From Lycorma delicatula (Eukaryota > Arthropoda > Insecta > Hemiptera > Fulgoridae), in assembly GCF_047948215.1 (NCBI RefSeq), contig NC_134456.1, positions 60,403,029 to 60,467,028 of the forward strand: a DNA stretch of 64,000 bases. The letters run 5' to 3'. A model generated the notes under the pieces. The model had not been told where the DNA came from. It worked only from the letters and a program-made list of their open reading frames with translations, and did not search any database. The position numbers were made by a program, and so were the translations under genes. Below are positions 10,800 through 22,702 of the stretch, one piece after another; position 1 is the first letter of the stretch; each line of letters opens with the position of its first letter.

Positions 10800-13700
10800 A
10801 TTCCCTTTAACTTATATTTTGCTATATTCAAATTGAATTGAAATTATACAGACATATCTTCTTTTAGATTATTTACATTCTAAATTAGTAATAATTTTAG
10901 TAATACTTACATTATTTCTAATTTTTTCATAATAATTATATTTTTTATTTAAAGTCTTAATACGAATTAACATTAATTTTTTAAATGAAAATTCCTTATT
11001 AAAACTGAAAATTCTAGAAAAAGCCGTGATTGTTAATTAAAAAAACCGTTAATTTAAAGAGACTAAAAACTGAATGAGGTTAATGAGAAAAGTTTAGTTA
11101 GTAGGCAGTTTATAGAGAATATTAATCTGTTAAAAAAATATTTACTCGTTTCATACTCCTGAAAAATCAAGTCAGGTTGTATATTATTCAAAAATGGTAG
11201 TATTTTTGATTTATTAAACTTCAAACTCACCGGTAAATATAATGCGATTAATACAAATAGAAAATAATACAATAAAAAACAATTTATAAATGTAAGTATA
11301 GATTGAGGGTAAAAAGCGAAGTCACCTATACAAGGGATTAACATGCGACTAATAAAACCGATAATAATATATTTATTTTAATATCCGTACTCCAGGCTTA
11401 CCGCCCGATTGTAGCTATCAACCGACTTTTTTTTATAACGAAAAATTAATTTTGTAGCATATTAAAGTTTCTAAGCCTAACTAGGGTTTGAACCTAGAAT
11501 CTTCTCGATAAAATATAATAGATATAATCATTTTGTCATGGAAATCGGCGGAGTGACAGCGAAAATATGTAATCTATTTGATGAAATAATTTTAATTTTG
11601 GCATATGATTGAATGTTATTTGAAAAAAAGATTTTCATAATATTACGTTATAAAAAATTAAATCAGAATTATACTTATAAAGATAATAGATAAATTTAAG
11701 TAGGTAATGGTATGTATTTATACTTTTTATAAAATATATGATTTGGTTACCTCATTTTTATAGCATAAGTGAAAAAAAATATCACTAATTTTTTAAAATT
11801 ATATAAAATAATTTTATACAAATAATCTTTTGAATCATGATAAAATATTTTTTTAAAGCAATAAGTCTAGAGTAATTTTTCTTTGTTAAACAGATAATAC
11901 AGAATTATCTTTCAACATTAGGGGTGAAAGAACGTTGAAATATACAAAAACGTACTAAACCAGAAATATGTTGATGTCCTCTCAAGAGGAGAAACCAATC
12001 ACAAGAACTGGAAACAGTTCCATCAGAAGAAGTAACTGTGAAGGCAAAATGTGTTGCAAACGAAGATTACCCCTCCTTTGTTATCGCTCTTCACCAAATC
12101 CCAGTTTGGATTTACCCGTAGTCATCTATCTTCAACTCAAATTTATCTCTGTATTCCTACCCGTTCAGCCTATTTCACTCCTTTGAAATCGACTTAGAAA
12201 ATGTTCCGTGTAAAAGAGGGTGAACTCCTAATAATCAACTGATTTTTTCTTTTTCTTTGAATTGATACTTTTCAAGGAAATTCATGGGCTTTTTAAATGT
12301 ATAAAACATTGTGTTGTTTTGATAGAGGAAAGAAAGTATCTAGGTACGTTCATTCACAATCTAAAAGACTAAACGTACGCGCTTAATGCAAATTTAAACA
12401 GTTTGCATGGAATGAAACTTCCACGTAATGATTTTTTTCCAAGGATGAAGTTCCCTTGAAATCAGTTTACAGATTTAAAACGTAATATAATAAAACCAAA
12501 ATAACTGGATAAACTGACAGTAAATAATTTATAATAAAAAATTCAATTTATTTTTTTTATTTCATTACAAAATTCAAAATGGAATACAGCGCTTGATCAG
12601 CAGTTTTCCGAAGTATAAGATTTGAGGGAATGGATCAATATTATTTAAATAAGGCGCATCAGAATTACATTAGCCAAACCGCTACCAATCTCTTAAAGTA
12701 AGATTAATGGAAGATTGATTTCAAAATTAAACTCTTCGGGTTTTATATTTTAAGTTTTTTTATAATTTATGTATATGTCTAGATTTTTAAATGTCGAGGA
12801 TTTTAACAATTTTATTAAAATAATACATTTTTCAGTCTACGTAAATATTTTTACGTAAATATTTTTTTTAAAATATATAAAATGGATAGAGGCAGATTTA
12901 TTCTTATCGATACATCGTCATCTGTTACACAAAATATGAGTAATAATGACAAAGAAAAATGTGCTAGGCCAAGAATTAAAGTCAATTAATTTTTATTTGA
13001 TGGTTCAATTAGGTAATTCTTTTAAGTTTGTAAAAAAAAACATTAACTCTTTCCAGTTAGAGATTTATTCCCGTTTTCATTCACTCTTAACAGTAACTAG
13101 TTAGACATACATACCATTTGTTCATTCCGTTGTAATTATCTTAACTTGTATACCCAAATACATGATGATCACATCATGATTTACTTCCGAGAATATATTT
13201 TGAAATTACTTTTAAGTCATCATTCTGCAATCGTAATTTGAACAAGATTATAGCAGTTAAACATTACTAAAAGTTCAATTACTTAAATTGAATTCAGTTT
13301 TTACGTTGTTTATAACACATATTTCTATCCTGCTCATCTAAGCCGTTTACACTATTTTAAAAAACGCGAATCAATTTCTGACGTTTTTAATTTTTGATAA
13401 ATTTTCAGAACCAACATTGTATTACAATTTCTCCATGTTTTTAAAAACATTTTTTTTCTAAAGTGAATACTTTTAATTAGATTTTTAATAAAATTGACAA
13501 CTTTTATCAAATTTATTCAATAAAATATTAATTTAAATTGAATTTAATATTTATAAAAGTGAATTAATGTTGTTTCTATTTAAGCTTCACGTTTAAGTGC
13601 AGGCTATTATAACTTTCATTACAGAATATATTTTTTGTCATTTAAAACTAATATAATGCAAGCCAAATCCATCACCCAATCTGAGATAGTTTGCCGTTGA

Positions 13701-14185
13701 TATAATCGCTCCCCATATATGATGAAATCAGTTCGTGGCAAGTACTCAGGTAAAGAGAATTTAGTATCAATATATACAATTCATAATACCATAAATTATT
13801 CTATTATCACACAAAAATTATAATATTAAAAATGAAAAATAAAGCAATAATATTAAAAATAAACTTCTTTGCAGAGATATAAAAAAAAAGTTAGTGTTTA
13901 GTATAGGGATCTGAGTCTCACCCTTTAAATCCCGTAGATTCCACGTTCAAAACCCGCTTAGGCTAAGCATGTTATGTTAAAATTTGCTACACCATATTCC
14001 AAGGAACAAATTTTGAGTCTATATAGCCCATTAAATTTTACAAAAAACTCTCCTTTTTTATACTTTTCAGTAAAGAAAAGAGGATAAGATTTTCAAAATA
14101 CGTATCAGACAATTTATTTACTATTATGGAATATAAAAAAAATATCTGTAACTTTATTCAGTATTATATCAAGAATCATCACCTT
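10800..14185. other. AT-rich DNA with one SINE remnant
   Basis: No gene was recognised. The open frames at 11063-11344 (minus) and 11968-12186 (plus) have no known motif. A short stretch at 11477-11515, containing 'tagggtttgaacctagaat', resembles the B-box side of SINE family 2 and is probably a small relic. Confidence 0.45.
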
Positions 14186-14189
14186 CATC

Positions 14190-14480
14190 AATAGGTGTTC
14201 TGCCTGGCGGCTGGTCCCTTACGTCATCGCCTTCTTCACCTTCGTCCCTTATATTTACCAGTCTTCAATTTCATACTCATTTTTCTCTTCTTTGCTTCCT
14301 TTCTCCTTCTACTGACTTTTCCGATGCAATTGTCAACATTCCACTTCCTGTTACCGTATGTCCTAATTCCCTCTTTTTTTATACTTCTCGGATAAGTGAT
14401 CGTTCCGTAATAATCATCTTCACTACTTCCTCATTTCTACTTTATTCATCCATCTTAATCTCTACATGCTTCTCCTACAG
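14190..14480 (-). pseudogene. LINE reverse-transcriptase C-terminal fragment
   Basis: The minus strand, read across shifting frames, shows the typical LINE C-terminus: a 'VRNEEVVKMI' piece (about 14425-14450), a run with 'VEGERKQRR' (about 14305-14330) and, near the end, 'KGPAARQNT' (about 14195-14225). These match the conserved order NEEVL, basic EG-KRGRKR linker, short tail seen in many insect non-LTR elements. Frameshifts and stops are frequent. It may be the 3' end of the same family as 9890-10790, or an independent 5'-truncated copy. The plus-strand frame of 66 codons here is a shadow. Confidence 0.6.
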
Positions 14481-14912
14481 AAATACTTTCAACAAGATCA
14501 AGAGACATATTACAAAATTACACTGATCAATATAATTTTTGTTTCTCGAGTATCAAAGGGTGTACTTAATGCAATTTTTTATCCTATTTTCAGATATGTA
14601 TTCGAAATTTTTCCACCACCGTTTTTTTTTTTTTACCTTAATTTTGTTTAAATATTTTAAAACGTTTTTGTCCATTTGTTCATTGTCAAGTAAAATCTCC
14701 TAATTCAAAGGGTAGTGTTCCTACTGTTCTGCAGGTTCAGACGTGTATAGACTGTACAAACGTGATCTAGTGCACCACACATTCATCAGAACGATGCCAG
14801 CTGTGAGGTAGTAATGAACCAGTAAACACGTCATTGTGAGTGATTTGTGTGTCTAAATTAATATGTATTTCATATTTACAACTTTATTTCTTTAAACTAG
14901 TCGTTAGTTAAA

Positions 14913-16500
14913 ATGCCTAGAGTTTGTTTAAATCATTCTAATAATCTTTGTTATGTATGTGGTGAACTGGACGTTCAAGTCCCAAAGACGAAACCTTACT
15001 CCATTAGTAAAAAAGTGTTATGAACTTTATTTTGTGTGCAAATTCGGGAACCAAACAAGGGCCTGGGCTTCACATATTTGTTGTTTATCGTGTTCTAGGC
15101 TTCTCACTGAGTGGAAAAATGGCACAGGCTGCATGCAATTTGCTATCCCTATAATTTACAGGGAAACCAACGATCACTCTTTTGACTGTTATTTCTGCTT
15201 AACAAGCTTAAAGAGATTACGTCGAAATCAAAACACACAGGGGTGAACCCTAACTCGCAATCTGCAATGAGACCAGTTCCACACTGCAAAGAATTGCCCA
15301 TACCAAAGCCTCCAGGACATGTGCCATTAAATGAAAAAATGTGTCATTAAATGAAGACTGCCTCAAGAAAATCTTAACGATCTCATACAAGATTTAAAGT
15401 TATCCAGAAAACAGTCTGAATTGCTTGCTTCCCGGCTAAAAAAATGGAATCTTCTTCAAAAGAATACAAAGATATGTACTTATCGTAATCATCATTCTGA
15501 ATTTAAAGATTATCTTTCTGAAGAAAATAGCTTTGTGTTTTGTAATGATATTTCGTCTCTTATGGAGACACTTTGTAATGAACATAACCCGACAGAATGG
15601 CGCTTGTTCATTGATTCCTTTAAAGTTAGTTTAAAAGATGTGCTTCTGCATAATGACAATAAATTTCCATCAGCACCTGCGGCTCACTATGCTGGTATGA
15701 AAGAAACATATGAAAGCTTTAAATTTAAATTGGAAAAGCTTCAATATGCAGTGTATGAATTAAATATTTGTGGTTATTTGAAAGTAATTGCACTTATTCT
15801 TGGTCTGCAGCTTGGTTAAACAAAATACTGTTGCTTTTTGTGTGAATGGGATAGTAGGGACCAAAAAAACCATCTCATTAGAAAAGAATGACTTAAATGC
15901 GAATCATTCAATCCTGAACAGAAAAAAATGAAACATGACCGATTGTGCAATCCTAAAAATGTGTATCTACTTCCGTCACATATCAAACTAGGATTAATGA
16001 AGAATTTTTCTAGGTCATGGACAATCCTTCTGGTTTCAAATACCTAAAACAGAAGTTTCCTAAAACTAGTGTCGCAAAAATTAAAGAAGGAATATTTGTG
16101 GGTCCACAAATGCGATCACTAATGCATGATGAAAGGTTTGAGGAACTATTGAATCCAGTGGAGAAAGCAGCTTGGCAAGCATTCAAAAATGTTACTCAAA
16201 GTTCTTTGGGAAATCAAAAGGCGGAAAATTACCGTGATATTGTCAACGATTTTATAAAAAATTGGGTTGTAATATGTCCTTAAAAGTACACTTCCTGCAT
16301 TCACACCTAGATTTCTTCCTGAAAATCTTGGCGCAGTGAGCGATAAGCAGAGAAAACACTTTCATCAGGAGATTTCAGCTTTGGAAAAGAGGTATCAAGA
16401 CAAATGGAATCCTAATATGCTGGCCGATTATTGTTGGACCATGAAAAGGGATGCTCCACAGGCGAAATGTAGCAGAAAATCGTTATTTCTTATTTTCCAG
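14913..16500 (+). pseudogene. Frameshifted copy of an uncharacterised multicopy invertebrate protein (probably transposon-linked)
   Basis: Six pieces read in order across changing frames. 14913-14968 starts at ATG (MPRVCLNHSNN, then CYVCGEL). 14969-15243 has KKCYELYF and a Cys-rich WASHICC..C motif. 15246-15350 has SAMRPVPHCKELPIPKPPG. 15421-16015 has SEENSFVFCNDI, NPTEWRLFIDS, KVSLKDVLLHN and, past in-frame stops at 15817 and near 15890, LLPSHIKLGLMKNF. 16017-16283 has KFPKTSVAKIKEGIF and GPQMRSLMHDE. 16336-16500 has RYQDKWNPNMLADYCW, ending in KSLFLIFQ. From memory, this order matches a family found in many near-identical copies in cnidarians and arthropods whose function I do not know. The paired CxxC-type motifs suggest zinc binding. 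No terminal repeats were found. It has at least four frameshifts and two stops, so it is dead. Codon use is GC-richer than the flanks. Confidence 0.8.
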
Positions 16501-16649
16501 GTGAGTCAAATGTCAAATGAATGTTGTGTAGTTAAGAATGCAGAAAGTACTAAAATGTTTAAAATTATAAATGCCTGTCTCTCGGACACCTTGCGTGATA
16601 GGAAATATCCGATATCATATTTGAATTCAGGAGAAAAAATACTATAGAA

Positions 16650-18330
16650 TCACGTTTTTTTCTTCCTAAGACAAAAAAAAATATTATTTTTTGTTCCCCA
16701 GTGTTATTTGCACGAGATTTAACCAGTTATTAATTGAATACTGATCCTATGTTACGATTAGTAGGATACACATTTCTTTACATTATAATTGTATTATTTT
16801 TTAATAAGATTCACAATTGAAAAATTTACTCTTTTTTAAAAATTTGAATATTGCGCAACACCTATTCAAATCTATAATTACTTAGTTATAATCTTTTACG
16901 TTATAACCTAAAGTTTGCATTCAATAAAATACAACGGATATGCGAGCTTATTATACTCGGAGATTTTATACGGAATCCTGCAAATACCTAAGCTCTCTTC
17001 AACAGTTAACCCAGTTTCATAAAATCTATTTAGGCTAAAAAGGATTGTTTTGCATTAATCTCATAGCGTGCAAAACACTTATGAATTTAATCTGTTTTTA
17101 ATATAAGCACACAAATTAAGTGAAATCATACATCATTCTAAACTTTGCAAATATTATGGGAAACAATACTGTTATATAATAATATATGCATTCTTAAAAA
17201 TGATACCCTTAAAGTGATATTAAATTTATAAGTAAGTTGTTTTTTTCGTCACTATTAAGACGTTACAAAATTACAACATTTTATATTAAAACTATATTTT
17301 ACTTCTGTATGAAGTAAATTGCTAGATTTATAGGGTAAGTACATTAATAATACATAATATATAGGTTATGTATTTTTTTTAAATATTCATATAGACTAGG
17401 GGATTACATAATAAATAATACAAACATGTGAACACGTACACAGCTTACAAAAGTAACAGAAATAATGGATTAAGGTGATTTTTAACATTCTTCTCTCGCA
17501 CGATATAATAAGAATCAAATAAACAGAAAATATAATAGTCTGTGGTGAATATTTATTACACGAAAGCACATGGTAGATTTCGGTAATGCTTTCTAGTGTT
17601 ATTGCACGCTATTACTCATTGTTAGGGGAGAGAATTTATTTATTTTTCGGGAGGGGTCAGAGTCATATTTCAGATGAAATCGACTTGTTACTTCATTTCA
17701 TACGATTATGTTTCGCAAAGCCGATGTTGATTTCACTCAGAATTATGTTCGTAGTTTCCAGAGATAAATATACTGATCGATCACAGACTGAAAGAATAAA
17801 ACGATCTACAATAAGGGCATATCTGAGAACGAGTCATCGAATACCTTGCAGTATTTAAATCGTTAACACTAATAAAAAATGTAAGTATTTTAACGGGCTA
17901 TTCAGTCAAAATCTCCTAATTGTCAGTTTAACAAGTTCTATTATATACGTTAATCTCTTTTCTAATGGAATTTTGTTTTCGTGTTATTTTTTCATATTCG
18001 AATGTAAAAGTAAAGAGCTATATAAGAGATTTATAATTAATTATGAAAATTAAACATATATTATTATAAAATAATTAACTTAACCAACAAAAATCCTAAT
18101 TAACGACACTGAAGTTCAATTTTTTTCTAGGCTACTATACGCATTTAAGACAAAAATTCTTAAAATATTTGCACAAGTGAAGGAAAAAATTATTTGATTA
18201 ACTAAACATGAGATCAGTAACATGTACGTTTGTATTTCATTGTTTTCCTCATCTTATTATATGAGTTTTATTCTGACATTTTATTCCTAAAAAACGTTTT
18301 GCTGATAACTAGGAGGTTTGACTTAAAACC
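16650..18330. other. AT-rich DNA, nothing recognised
   Basis: An open frame at 17586-17858 (plus, 90 codons) has no recognisable motif and no splice or start context that would support a gene. Confidence 0.45.
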
Positions 18331-18334
18331 ACAC

Positions 18335-18797
18335 CTCTATACTATAGTTAAAACTTTTAAAGAACTAAAACGGTGAACGAGAATTTACGTCACGGAGCTA
18401 CCCCCACGTAATACCACTGTTCCTAAATACCTGGAACAAACAGCAGGTTCTCCTAATAGCTTAAAAGTTAACTGAAGGTGTCAGTTCATTGATTATTACT
18501 GGAAAGTGATTATTTTAAAAAGAAAAATAATAAATCAAATTTAGTAAGTCTTTACCAAGAATTAATTTAAAAAGGAAACATGTCACGGTCGTAACCTCAA
18601 ATGCTGCTGACCATACATCTCCGATAGATACACTGTCTAACTGGTACGGAGATATCTTCCTTAATTTTTAAGCTATTAGAGGGAGGTACTGGTTGTGCCA
18701 GGTAGGAAAAGTAGTATTTTGTGGGGATGGCTCGGTGACGTAAATTCTCGTTCACCGTTATAGTTCTTTAAAATTTTTAACGATAGTATATAGGTAT
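18335..18797. mobile_element. Foldback / MITE-like element with ~125-bp inverted arms
   Basis: The left arm (18335-18459) and right arm (18673-18797) are inverted copies. They share a perfect core, 'tgaacgagaatttacgtcac' on the left, and 'ttaaagaact' further out; the match continues inward to 'ctaatag'. The spacer is about 210 bp with no open frame. The minus-strand open frame at 18676-18858 is a by-product of the right arm. Confidence 0.85.
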
Positions 18798-18799
18798 AG

Positions 18800-19670
18800 T
18801 CTTCAACCATCTTTATAATAAATTTAAATATAAAATATCTAGAAAAACCTTGTAACAAAAATAAAATATATGCTCAGATAAACACATGCAAACAAATAAC
18901 ATAATTTTAATATCTCTATTAAGATATTCATACATTGAAGTTCAGTAGTTAATTCATTAATAAATTTATTCACATTAACTCCCCGTATAGTTCAGTGATG
19001 TCCTAACGCACTCGTCCAAACATGTCCAATCATTTCCATTTAAATAGTCTAAAACTAAACTAAACTTTCTTTCAATATTCCTTTATTAAACCAAATCCAC
19101 CTTAATTCCCCCAAGAAAAGAAAAGCTTCTTCCCTCACTCTCTCTCTTGCAGTACATAATGAACATTGATAACATCTTTCCTGTCTGTGTGATCCATAAT
19201 TAAGAAAGAAAAACTTATATAATTAAGAAAGTCAGAAAACTAATATTTATAAAACTTTTTTTTTTTATAATTTATAACATTACTAAGATTAAGATTCCGA
19301 CGGAAATTTACACAGTTTGAGGATAAAGCAGACATAATTCAAATACTCATAACGTAGAAGGAAAGGTAAAGGAATGTCTTATAAAGGGAAAGTTGGAATT
19401 AAACTTACCGGTAATAATTGAAGTGACGTCATCAGCCAGGGATTAGATGAGAAGGATTTACATATTGTAATTTGGAAAGAGGTTCCTTTCAAAGGGAAAA
19501 CCTTTTTTAATTTACTTCAAGAATGATTTATTTTATCAGAAATCTGTAAAATAAGGTATCGTGTAAGTTTCATTGCAAAAGGATTGTAATTTTTTTTTCG
19601 GAATTTTGATATTACAGGCTCATATTTCTACTATAGATACGAATTACTAAACAGCAAGCTGCAACTAGGG
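18800..19670. other. AT-rich DNA, nothing recognised
   Basis: No coding or repeat signal was recognised apart from short T runs. Confidence 0.4.
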
Positions 19671-19671
19671 A

Positions 19672-19683
19672 CCGCGCGCGTGC

Positions 19684-19776
<93 letters not shown>

Positions 19777-19796
19777 ATATATGTGTGTGTTTTATA
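19672..19796. repeat. (CG/CA)n-(TA)n compound microsatellite
   Basis: A short CG/GC run passes into about 75 bp of CA repeats and then TA repeats, directly adjoining the mariner-type element at 19799. Confidence 0.95.
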
Positions 19797-19798
19797 TA

Positions 19799-21165
19799 CA
19801 GGTGATTCAAAGAAACGGGAAATTTTGAAAGTTGTGTTGGTAGCGGTGGGCGATTGGTACCACTTGATAAGTGCCTCTCTTGATAAGCCTCTCTAACCTA
19901 ACCTGCCATTTAGTTGTCATGGATCCTTGGAGTGTGCGCAACGTGCATTTGATATCAAAGCGTTTTACAAAAACAATGACAGTGTGGAGGGAGCGCGTAG
20001 AGAATTTCGCCGTCATTTATATCTGGGACGGCACGACCGTGTTCCATCAGCACATGCAATTAAAACATGGATATCTAATTTTGAGGAAACTGGTTCGGCA
20101 ATGAAAAAGAAACCTCCAGGCCGTGAGCGCCCCGTCCTTCCACCACAGAATGTTCAAGCTTTACAAGATGCTGTCACACGAAGTCCACATCGGTCAATCC
20201 GTCGTCTCTCAGCATCTTTACAATTGCATAGTTCAAGTGTTCGAAGAATGTTAGTGAAGGACTTGCAATTCCATCTATACAAGTTGCAGATCGTCCAGGA
20301 ACTGAAACCGAACGATGCAGTTGTGCGAGCACAATTTTGTAATGTAGTACTTCAGAAGATAAATGATAACGAAGAGTTTGTTCACGAACTGTGGATGTGA
20401 GACGAAGCGCATTTCCACCTCAGTGGATTTGTTAACAAGTAAAATTTCAGATACTGGGCACAATAAAATCCTACGCAGCTCACCAGCGTCCGTTGCACAG
20501 CCAGAAAGTGACCGTGTGGTGTGCTATGTCATCTTACGGTGTTATAGGCCCTTACTTTTTTGAGGATGCGATTACATCGATTATTTTTGAGGTCTTGCAA
20601 TTACAGTGACGTCGGCTCGTTACGTAGCCATGCTTGAAACCTTTGTTGTGGAACAACAAAAGAGATTTCCACCAATTCTTAACACAGTCTGGTTTCAACA
20701 CGACGGAGAAACGTCACATACTGCACGAATATCGATGGCAGCTGTACACCGATTGTTTGGACAACGTGTCATTTCACGAAATGGTGACATTAGATGGCCT
20801 CCCAGATCGCCTGATCTCTCAGCTTGCAATTACTTTTTGCGGGGTCACCTTAAAAGCTAAGTGTTCTACAGTAGACCTGCTACAACGGAAGAACTGAAGG
20901 CAAAGATCCGAGAAGCAATTGCGGAAATTCCAGTTGAGATGTTACGTTAAACCGTGAACAATTTAACGAAGAGACTTCGTGAGTGTTTACGTAGAAGAGG
21001 AGGTCACCTGCAAGATGTCATCTTTAAAAAATAAACTAAAAGGTATGTATCCTAAAATGGCAACATTTGTACATTTACATGAAATAAAATTCATTTTCTA
21101 AAAAAAAATTTTTCATTAACGTTATTTAATTTTTTAAATTTCCCGTTTCTTTGAATCATTCTGTG
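19799..21165 (+). mobile_element. Tc1/mariner-superfamily DNA transposon, 1.37 kb, with inverted ends
   Basis: The terminal inverted repeats share the perfect core 'attcaaagaaacgggaaatt' (left about 19804-19825, right about 21138-21158 inverted). Both ends abut TA (19797-19798 and 21166-21167), the target duplication expected for this superfamily. The element holds one decayed transposase gene (19919-21034) and no other frame. It inserted into the TA part of a microsatellite. Confidence 0.92.
19919..21034 (+). pseudogene. Mariner-superfamily transposase (41 residues between second and third catalytic positions), inactivated
   Basis: The family cuts and pastes its element at TA sites. The start ATG at 19919 (MDPWS) is followed within a few codons by a frameshift into the frame beginning ECAQRAFDIKAFYKNNDSV (from 19930). 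The DNA-binding half contains PSAHAIKTWISNFEETGSA and SPHRSIRRLSASL. A TGA stop at 20398-20400 sits just before the first catalytic Asp (DEAHFHLSGFVNK). After further frameshifts the second catalytic Asp is at 20702-20704 (FQHDGETSHTA). The third position lies 42 codons later at 20828-20830 in SPDLSACN, where the expected Asp is Asn (AAT). The C-terminus (RLRECLRRRGGHLQDV) ends at TAA 21032-21034. DD41D members (visitor/rosa type) are the best fit I know. Confidence 0.88.
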
Positions 21166-21270
21166 TATATAAAACTATTTCATTTTTACATATTTAATAT
21201 TTTCGTTTTACACAGATTTATCAAAGTTGTCCACTGTTCACGTATGACATGGTCGTTCAGTAACATGTAA

Positions 21271-21531
21271 CACCGAAGTTGCGGTTTACGAAGATATTCT
21301 ATTTTAGATCGTGTTCATTGGACACGGACAGCAGACCATTTTGCTAACAATTTTATTCATCGTACCCCTCGAACTCGCAGCGCGGACACGCATATTCAAA
21401 TCCAGTTTTGTAGTGTATTGTTATCAATCGTTCAATACACACATCCGACATCTTACAATATAGTTAAAATGGAAGCTAGTCCCTGTAGTAGCGGTAAAGA
21501 GTTCTCTCGCAAGTTGGAATGTTGTCATTGA
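21271..21531 (+). other. GC-richer open stretch of 85 codons, unidentified
   Basis: One frame stays open from 21271 to a TGA at 21529-21531, with no ATG until near its end. It reads like protein (RYSILDRVHWTRTADHF, then THIQIQFCSVLLS and HPTSYN) and is GC-richer than its flanks. I do not recognise the family. It may be a fragment of a transposable-element gene. It starts about 100 bp downstream of the mariner element's right end but is not part of that element. Confidence 0.3.
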
Positions 21532-21834
21532 AGAAGTCAATTACCGGAAAAAAGAACTACACGGATTATCATTTACCGGCAGTTTAGTGGAGGTTTGATG
21601 AAAAAGTGATCAAAAAACAATTAATTTTGAACGATGAGTATTTGATACAGATGATAAAGGCTAATTGTAAATGAATATAGTGACTCTCATAGACTTCAAA
21701 ACGTATAAAAACACCGATGACGTGCTGATCAATGTACCGAAACAGCCGAGGACGATAACTCAAAGTAGGATTCACGAAAGTTTTCAACAAATTTATAGAC
21801 GTTGACAAAACTAACTGCCGAAGGAAACTACTTT

Positions 21835-22671
21835 GAAGGAATACATTCTAAAATTTTTTCACGGGAGAAATTTTTAAAAACTACACTAATCCCAAGAACC
21901 TTTTGAACAAATTAAATTCTTCAGGTTTTTATAAAAGTAATATTATTTAAAAACTCATTGACAGACTACTATTAGTTTTATATTAGAAAAAAAATTATAT
22001 AATTTCAAATAAATTGAAGGGAAAAGCTTTTAATTTTGATATATAAAAAACGGCAACAGAAACATAATATGGCTCTTTGTCGCTAGACAAAGTATTGCCC
22101 TACGTTATGAAATAGTTTTTCTTTGATAAAGTGATAGGGATGTCTGTAGTTATTTTTTTAGGAACGATGATATTTTTTTTTAGCAAAAATAGCACGTATT
22201 CGTAATTATAAAAATAAATGTATGTTAAAATTAAAATTTTAAATTTCTTAACTACCGGTCTACCCGATTTACATTTACTTGCACAAAAAATTTGATTGGA
22301 TATGAAAGGTTCCCATTTTTGTATCCTGAAAATTTGTTGTTACTTTTTAACGTACCCCACTTCTTTAATTTTATTTCAGATAAGAATAAGCGTAGCATAA
22401 TAAATAGTAAATAATGAATAATGATGATAATGGCACATGTACCATAGAAACACATTGTAACTCTTTTATTTACATAAAGTTAGTTTCAACCCGTGTAAAA
22501 ATAATTTTTTGTAATGCAAAATTTTCCAAGTATTAACTTTAGATGTATATAAATAGTCATATCATAGTTGTATACAGTAATAATGATGCGCTCGATAATA
22601 GCATACTCGTTATAATCGTGCACAGCCCTTAACGGATATGAAAAAATTTGATACTCAATAACATCACGATG

Positions 22672-22674
<3 letters not shown>
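21835..22674. other. AT-rich DNA, nothing recognised
   Basis: No coding frame or clear repeat was recognised before the (TA)n tract at about 22676-22700. Confidence 0.4.

Positions 22675-22700
<26 letters not shown>

Positions 22701-22702
<2 letters not shown>

Noticed and set aside
13895..13970. Possible tRNA-like or SINE head ('cacgttcaaaacccgc')
   Set aside because: It has only a weak B-box, with no matching A-box, tail or second copy in the window.
17586..17858. 90-codon plus-strand open frame
   Set aside because: It has an alternative start, no motif and no neighbouring exon signal.
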